Below, piece after piece: positions 40,000-43,827 of a stretch of 43,827 nt of DNA (position 1 is the stretch's first letter; each line of letters begins with the position of its first letter). The notes under the pieces were generated by a model. It was not told where the DNA came from. It worked only from the letters and a program-made list of their open reading frames with translations, and made no database searches. The position numbers and the translations under genes were made by a program. Where the stretch lies: positions 1-43,827 of the forward strand of contig JALWZG010000085.1 in the NCBI GenBank assembly GCA_027002825.1, read 5' to 3'. The DNA is from Caldifarciminota bacterium (GTDB taxonomy: Bacteria; Hydrothermota; Hydrothermia; LBFQ01).

Positions 40000-40007
40000 C
40001 CATGCCT

Positions 40008-40538
40008 ATGGATGTCCTGAACAACGTAAACCTGGAGAAGATGCGCGAGAGCGCGGATGCCCTGAGGAGGGGGGAAGTCCCACCGGAAAAGGACTTCACG
40101 GTTGAGGGTGAGTGGTCCTTCGGGGATCACCAGTTCAGGGCGGTTTTGGAGTTTGAAAGGGGTAGGGTGGAGGTTTTCACTGACCAACCCACACCCGCCG
40201 GTGGAAAGGGGAACGCCCCCAACCCGGTCCAGTACTGCGTTTTCGCCATGGTCGCCTGTTATTCCACCACCTTCATGAGCATAGCCGCCAAAAGGGGTGT
40301 GGAGATCACGTCCCTCAGGGTCAGGGGGTACAGCCGTGTGAACATGAGGGCGGTGTTTGACCTGGAGGAAGGTCCCGTGGTGAAGGAGGTGGGTGTACAC
40401 CTTGAGGTTGAGAGCGACGCCCCTGTGGATGTGCTTGAGGAGATAAGGGAGGAGGCGAACAGGAAGTGTCCCGCCGCGTTCACCGTCTCCAACAGCGTAC
40501 CTTTCAAGTCCACGTTAGAGGTCAGGAATAACGGATGA
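40008..40538 (+). CDS. OsmC family protein (second of two)
   Basis: A 176-residue OsmC-fold protein, longer than the first copy at its N-terminus (MDVLNNVNLEKMRESADALRRGE). The cysteines lie in VQYCVFAMVACYSTTFMSIAAKRG and NRKCPAAFTVSNS. The two copies have low similarity by eye, so they are not a recent duplication. A thiol peroxidase or lipoamide-linked reaction is possible. The ATG 40002 fails because it is only 2 bases after the -10. Confidence 0.82.
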   Translation: MDVLNNVNLEKMRESADALRRGEVPPEKDFTVEGEWSFGDHQFRAVLEFERGRVEVFTDQPTPAGGKGNAPNPVQYCVFAMVACYSTTFMSIAAKRGVEITSLRVRGYSRVNMRAVFDLEEGPVVKEVGVHLEVESDAPVDVLEEIREEANRKCPAAFTVSNSVPFKSTLEVRNNG

Positions 40539-40546
40539 GGCTTCCT

Positions 40547-40552
40547 TAGAAT
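40547..40552 (+). promoter_or_regulatory. -10 element of fabD
   Basis: TAGAAT, 5 bases before GTG 40558. Confidence 0.58.
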
Positions 40553-40557
40553 AGAGC

Positions 40558-41478
40558 GTGCTTGCGTACGCCTTTCCCGGGCAGGGAAGTCAGTACAGTG
40601 GGATGGGGAGGTTTTTGCTTGCGGCATATCCGGAGGTTGAGGACGTTTTTGACCGCGCGGAAAGTCTGACGGGGATAGCGGTGAAGTCGCTGCTCACAAA
40701 AGCGACCGAGGAGGAGATTTCAAGGGTGGAGAACGCCCATTTGGCCGTGTTTTTGTACTCCGCCGCCCTCGGTGAAGTGGCCGCTAAACTGTCAAGGCCC
40801 GGAGTGGTCTTCGGACACAGCCTCGGTGAGTTCTCAGCCCTTTACGCCGCGGGCGTTCTGGACTTTGAGTCCGCCCTACACCTTGTGGTTGAAAGGGGAA
40901 GGCTTATAGCCTCCGGTGTGAGGAGGAGGGGGAGCATGGTAGCCCTGATAGGGGAAAACGTCCTGAGGTTTGCGGAGGAGGTGTTGAAGGATTTCCGGGA
41001 AAAGACCCTTTCAATAGCGAACTACAACTCACCCACACAGATAGTGCTTTCCGGCCGATCGGGGGACGTTGAGAGGGCTGTGAAGTACATAGAGAAAAAG
41101 GCGAGGAGGATCGGGGCGCGCCTGCGCGCCGTACGCCTGAAGGTCGGATTTGCATCCCACTCCCCCTTGGTCGGGGAGGTTTCAAAGGTGTTCTCACGCG
41201 TCATAGAAGGTGTGCGTTTCAGGAGGGCGGAGATCCCCGTCGCCCTGGGAACAAGCGGCGAGATCACACGGGACGCCATCAGGATAAAGGAAAACCTGAA
41301 GGCCAACCTCCACTCACCGGTCAGGTTTATGTCGGTCGTCAAATCGGCCGCCGAGTTCGGTATCACACGCGTCTGGGAGGTGGGGCCGGGAAAGGTTTTG
41401 TCCGGCTTGATCAGGCGTATACACCCATCCCTTCAAACCACCCCTCTTGACCCCCAATTCGGAAACACCCTCAGATAA
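40558..41478 (+). CDS. fabD: Malonyl-CoA-acyl carrier protein transacylase
   Basis: A 306-residue acyltransferase: FPGQGSQYSGMG at the start, the serine nucleophile in VVFGHSLGEFSAL (S90), catalytic histidine in GFASHSPLV (about 202), and VWEVGPGKVLSGLIRR near the C-terminus. It loads malonyl onto ACP for fatty acid synthesis. The rest of the fab cluster is not in this window, an unusual isolation. The gene starts at GTG and overlaps the convergent lyase gene by 8 bases. Confidence 0.93.
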   Translation: MLAYAFPGQGSQYSGMGRFLLAAYPEVEDVFDRAESLTGIAVKSLLTKATEEEISRVENAHLAVFLYSAALGEVAAKLSRPGVVFGHSLGEFSALYAAGVLDFESALHLVVERGRLIASGVRRRGSMVALIGENVLRFAEEVLKDFREKTLSIANYNSPTQIVLSGRSGDVERAVKYIEKKARRIGARLRAVRLKVGFASHSPLVGEVSKVFSRVIEGVRFRRAEIPVALGTSGEITRDAIRIKENLKANLHSPVRFMSVVKSAAEFGITRVWEVGPGKVLSGLIRRIHPSLQTTPLDPQFGNTLR

Positions 41479-42340
41479 CGCGACTGAGGGCCGATTCAAG
41501 CCTGAGGCCCAAACCTCTAACCGCCTCAACCACCTTCCGCTCGTCCACCTGCACGTCCGCCCCCACCCCCTTGAGGGCGAAGACCACGTCCTCCGTCGCC
41601 ACGTTTCCGCTGGCACCGGGTGCGTACGGACAACCTCCAAGACCCCCGGCGGAGGCATCGTACCTGTACACGCCGAACTCCCTGTAGGCGCATAGGACGT
41701 TGGCGACTCCCATGCCGTACGTGGCGTGGAAGTGGAGGACGATCTTATCCCTGGGGATGTCCTTGAGGAGGAGTTCCAGGACCTCGGCCACGTCCTTGGG
41801 TGAGGCCCTCCCTATGGTGTCGCCGAGGGAGACCTCGTCCACCCCCACGTCTAAAAGCCGCAGTACGACGTCCCTGACCCTCTCCGGCGGCACCTTCCCC
41901 TCGTAAGGACACCAGAAGGCGACGGATACGTACCCCCTCACCTCCAGGCCCTCCGCCTTCGCCCTCCTGACTACGGGGATCAGCCTCTGGAACGAACCCT
42001 CTATGTCCGTGTTGATGTTCTTCCGGTTGAAGGTGTCCGTTGCGGCCGTCAGGACGGCTATCTTGTCCAAATCCACGTACAGCGCCCTCTCAAGCCCCTT
42101 TTCGTTGGGTACGATGGCCGAGTACTTCACACCCTTCCGCCGACTTATGCGCCTTAGGACCTCTTCGGCGTCGGCCATCTGGGGGACCCACTTGGGATGC
42201 ACGAAGGCCGTGACCTCTATCTCATCAACCCCCGTCTCGGAGAGGGCGTTCACGAAGGCGACCTTATCATCCGTGGGAACGCGCTCTTTTACGTTCTGAA
42301 GTCCGTCCCTTGGGGCCACTTCCGTGATCCACACCCTCAT
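41471..42340 (-). CDS. Hydroxymethylglutaryl-CoA lyase family protein
   Basis: A 289-residue TIM-barrel enzyme: ITEVAPRDGLQNVKERVPT, GVDEIEVTAFVHPKWVPQMADAEEVL, LHFHATYGMGVANVL and GGLGGCPYAPGASGNVATEDVVF, the last with the catalytic cysteine. HMG-CoA lyase splits HMG-CoA into acetoacetate and acetyl-CoA, the end of leucine breakdown; some bacterial relatives use other acyl-CoAs. The start at ATG 42340 is set by TAAAAT 8 bases upstream, 14 codons inside the longest frame. Codons are very C/G-biased, as in acs. Confidence 0.87.
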   Translation of the reverse strand: MRVWITEVAPRDGLQNVKERVPTDDKVAFVNALSETGVDEIEVTAFVHPKWVPQMADAEEVLRRISRRKGVKYSAIVPNEKGLERALYVDLDKIAVLTAATDTFNRKNINTDIEGSFQRLIPVVRRAKAEGLEVRGYVSVAFWCPYEGKVPPERVRDVVLRLLDVGVDEVSLGDTIGRASPKDVAEVLELLLKDIPRDKIVLHFHATYGMGVANVLCAYREFGVYRYDASAGGLGGCPYAPGASGNVATEDVVFALKGVGADVQVDERKVVEAVRGLGLRLESALSRVI

Positions 42341-42348
42341 CGTCCGGG

Positions 42349-42354
42349 ATTTTA
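42349..42354 (-). promoter_or_regulatory. -10 element of the HMG-CoA lyase gene
   Basis: TAAAAT, 8 bases before ATG 42340; it excludes the longer frame start at 42382. Confidence 0.65.
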
Positions 42355-42401
42355 CCCCTGTGAGGTGTTCGGAATTTTTCAAAATCTGCGCATTTCGGCC
42401 T

Positions 42402-42407
42402 TATAAT
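42402..42407 (+). promoter_or_regulatory. -10 element of slyD
   Basis: TATAAT, 8 bases before ATG 42416. Confidence 0.68.
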
Positions 42408-42415
42408 AAAAAGTT

Positions 42416-42898
42416 ATGCAGGTTGAAAAGAGGAAGGTTGTGACCTTTCACTACACCCTAAAGGACAAGGAGACCGGCAAGGTTATAGAGAGTAGCCGGG
42501 AGCATGGGGAGCCGTTGAGCGTTCTAATAGGGGGGGAGCAGATCATTCCGGCGTTGGAGGAGAGGATGATGGGTATGAAGGTGGGGGAGAAGAGGGATAT
42601 AGAGCTCAAGGCCTCGGAGGCGTACGGAGAGCGTTTGGACGACCTCGTCCAGGTCATACCGAGGTACCTCTTCGGAGATATGGACCTGAAGGCGGGGACG
42701 ATAGTGGAGGCCAACACGCCGGACGGCCCCATAAGGATGACCGTACTCCACGCCGGTGATGAGGAGGTCATCGTGGATCTGAACCACCCCTTGGCCGGAA
42801 GGGATCTCGTGTTTGAGATAGAAATCCTGGACATAAGGGAGGCCACCCCTGAGGAGCTGGAACACGGCCACGCCCACGGTCATGGCGGCCACGAATAG
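42416..42898 (+). CDS. slyD: FKBP-type peptidyl-prolyl isomerase SlyD
   Basis: A 160-residue protein: VTFHYTLKDKETGKVIESS, PLSVLIGGEQIIPALEERMMGMKVGEKRDIEL, the insert-in-flap region GDMDLKAGTIVEANTPDGP and DLNHPLAGRDLVFEIEILD are typical SlyD. The His-rich tail (HGHAHGHGGHE) binds nickel or zinc. It speeds proline isomerisation and assists metal-enzyme folding. The next gene follows after 6 bases with a GAGG ribosome-binding site, so it is co-transcribed. Confidence 0.94.
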   Translation: MQVEKRKVVTFHYTLKDKETGKVIESSREHGEPLSVLIGGEQIIPALEERMMGMKVGEKRDIELKASEAYGERLDDLVQVIPRYLFGDMDLKAGTIVEANTPDGPIRMTVLHAGDEEVIVDLNHPLAGRDLVFEIEILDIREATPEELEHGHAHGHGGHE

Positions 42899-42904
42899 AG
42901 GGGT

Positions 42905-43645
42905 ATGAGGTCCCTCCTGTTCCTTGCGCTTTTCTCTTCCCTCGGGTGCAGGTTCAGGGGGTTGCCCGAAAACTACTTCTACTACCCCATAGAGGAGGGT
43001 GCGATCTGGTACTACGAGGAGGATGTCCCCCCGGATTATCCCGGTCCTCCACCCGTTGATTCCATAGTGGTCCTGAAGGACACCACCGTAAACTACGGTG
43101 GGGAAACCCTGAAGGCCTGGAAGCTCTGGAAGAGGCATGAGAGTTCCTTTGCCGGCTTGGTTGAGGACACCAACATAACCTTTTTCCACGGAAACTTCAT
43201 AAAGGAGTTCCTACGCACGGAAGGTTTTTTCCCGGACAGCGTACCCTACGGGAACAGGACGGTTTATCTCATCTACGAGGAGGATGTGGTCCTCGTCTCC
43301 TGGCTGCCCCTACACGTAAAACCGGGGTACGAGTGGGTCATGACGAGGAGCAAGGGTAAAATCATCATAGACAGGGACACCTGCTCCCTAACCCTTGACA
43401 TATGGGCTGTCGCGAGAGGGTACGAGGACGTGGTCTACCACCCGAAAACGGAGAGGTTCAGAGGTGAGAAGAGTTATCCCAAGTCCCTTCGGGTGGATTA
43501 CCTGATCAAGGGTGGGATATGTAACCTTGACGTTGAGATAACCCTTCTCAAGGTATGGTGGAAGAGCGGAATAGGTCCGGTGAAAAACGTGGCGCTGACG
43601 GCCGGGGACAGTCTGGTGACGTATCTGGTGGACTACACCTTTTAA
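42905..43645 (+). CDS. Putative lipoprotein of unknown function
   Basis: A 246-residue protein. The leader MRSLLFLALFSSLGC is a good lipoprotein signal with lipobox SLGC (cysteine 15). The mature protein begins RFRGLPENYFYYPIEEGAIWYYEED and is rich in Tyr, Trp and acidic residues, with several beta-strand stretches; the layout resembles small periplasmic or surface lipoproteins of FCB bacteria. Family unrecognised. GAGGGGT precedes the ATG by one base, a Shine-Dalgarno-like site suited to an internal operon gene after slyD. Confidence 0.7.
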   Translation: MRSLLFLALFSSLGCRFRGLPENYFYYPIEEGAIWYYEEDVPPDYPGPPPVDSIVVLKDTTVNYGGETLKAWKLWKRHESSFAGLVEDTNITFFHGNFIKEFLRTEGFFPDSVPYGNRTVYLIYEEDVVLVSWLPLHVKPGYEWVMTRSKGKIIIDRDTCSLTLDIWAVARGYEDVVYHPKTERFRGEKSYPKSLRVDYLIKGGICNLDVEITLLKVWWKSGIGPVKNVALTAGDSLVTYLVDYTF

Positions 43646-43827
43646 AGGGTGAGCTCTTCAGGAAGAGCTTCCACCTGCTGGCCTACTTCTACGGTGTTTT
43701 TTTGTACCTCATCGGCGATGCCGTCTTCTCCGTGGGGACGTTGGGTCTCATCTTCTCCCTTGACGCCCTTCGTCTGTACTGCGAGAGGTACGCCGGGGTT
43801 TTCCGTTTCCTCGAGGGGGTTATGGGG
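43642..43827 (+). CDS. Polyprenol/dolichol kinase-like membrane protein, start unclear, 3' end beyond window
   Basis: The open frame from about 43642 reads GELFRKSFHLLAYFYGVFLYLIGD, then IFSLDALRLYCERYAGVFRFLEGV, matching the N-terminal ExxRKxxH and the following DALRL region of the CTP-dependent phytol/dolichol kinase family. These membrane enzymes phosphorylate isoprenoid alcohols. The conserved motif begins right after the lipoprotein stop, but no ATG, GTG or TTG lies between; the only upstream start in frame is ATG 43555, inside the lipoprotein gene and giving an unnatural 32-residue basic leader. The true start may be non-standard or TTG further in. The gene runs off the window. Confidence 0.5.

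Noticed and set aside
42341-42382. ATG 42382 for the HMG-CoA lyase family gene
   Set aside because: The TAAAAT hexamer lies between it and the family start, and the 14 extra residues match nothing.
1-43827. CRISPR arrays, insertion sequences, prophage
   Set aside because: No regularly spaced repeats, transposase frames or integrase genes were seen in any frame.

Overview
The window is a dense chromosomal segment from a Gram-negative bacterium, GC-rich by eye. It holds about 45 protein genes, one tRNA and one tmRNA, and no insertion sequence, phage or CRISPR array that I could see. Outer-membrane beta-barrels, several lipoproteins, an O-antigen-ligase-like protein and secreted repeat proteins with C-terminal FlgD/Por-type modules point to a diderm from the wider FCB neighbourhood, for example a candidate lineage such as WOR-3 or Hydrothermae. 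That placement is an inference from gene content; no rRNA gene is present to test it.

Layout. 1-2255: pntAA-AB-B transhydrogenase operon ending in a strong hairpin terminator. 2352-5242: an internally deleted ferritin pseudogene, sfsA, a ZIP metal transporter, a DUF2520 Rossmann protein and a CoA-binding protein. 5286-10911: a C-terminal processing protease, a CofE-like ligase, an orphan solute-binding lipoprotein, tRNA-Arg(CCT), tmRNA and two lipoproteins. 10958-15876: acetyl-CoA synthetase, an Asp-box secreted protein, MscS and a DUF2089 regulator. 15899-25592: a GT-C-like membrane protein, a cytochrome c, a DprE1-like oxidase, a secreted W-repeat protein, purE, a methyltransferase, a flippase-like membrane protein, a phosphoesterase, a YtxH protein and a GH3 enzyme. 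25590-33340: a PurN-PurH fusion, carbamate kinase, two beta-barrels and an OB-fold secreted protein. 33398-38627: dnaJ, a small membrane protein, folP, an OsmC protein, tryptophanase and a helical-repeat protein. 38662-43827: O-antigen ligase, a second OsmC protein, fabD, an HMG-CoA-lyase-family enzyme, slyD, a lipoprotein and the start of a polyprenol-kinase-like gene.

The most striking signal is regulatory. More than 30 genes carry a -10-like hexamer (TAGAAT, TAAAAT, TATAAT or TACAAT) only 5-9 bases before the start codon, usually exactly 8. That leaves no room for a ribosome-binding site and implies widespread leaderless transcription. In four places the stop codon of the upstream gene forms the first three bases of the next gene's -10 box. 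Genes inside operons instead have Shine-Dalgarno-like sequences. The hexamer placement corrects several start codons. Four to five of the corrected exported proteins are left with very short hydrophobic leaders.

Convergent genes commonly overlap at their stop codons, and only two clear intrinsic terminators were found. Together these traits describe a very compact genome where promoters, stop codons and starts share bases.
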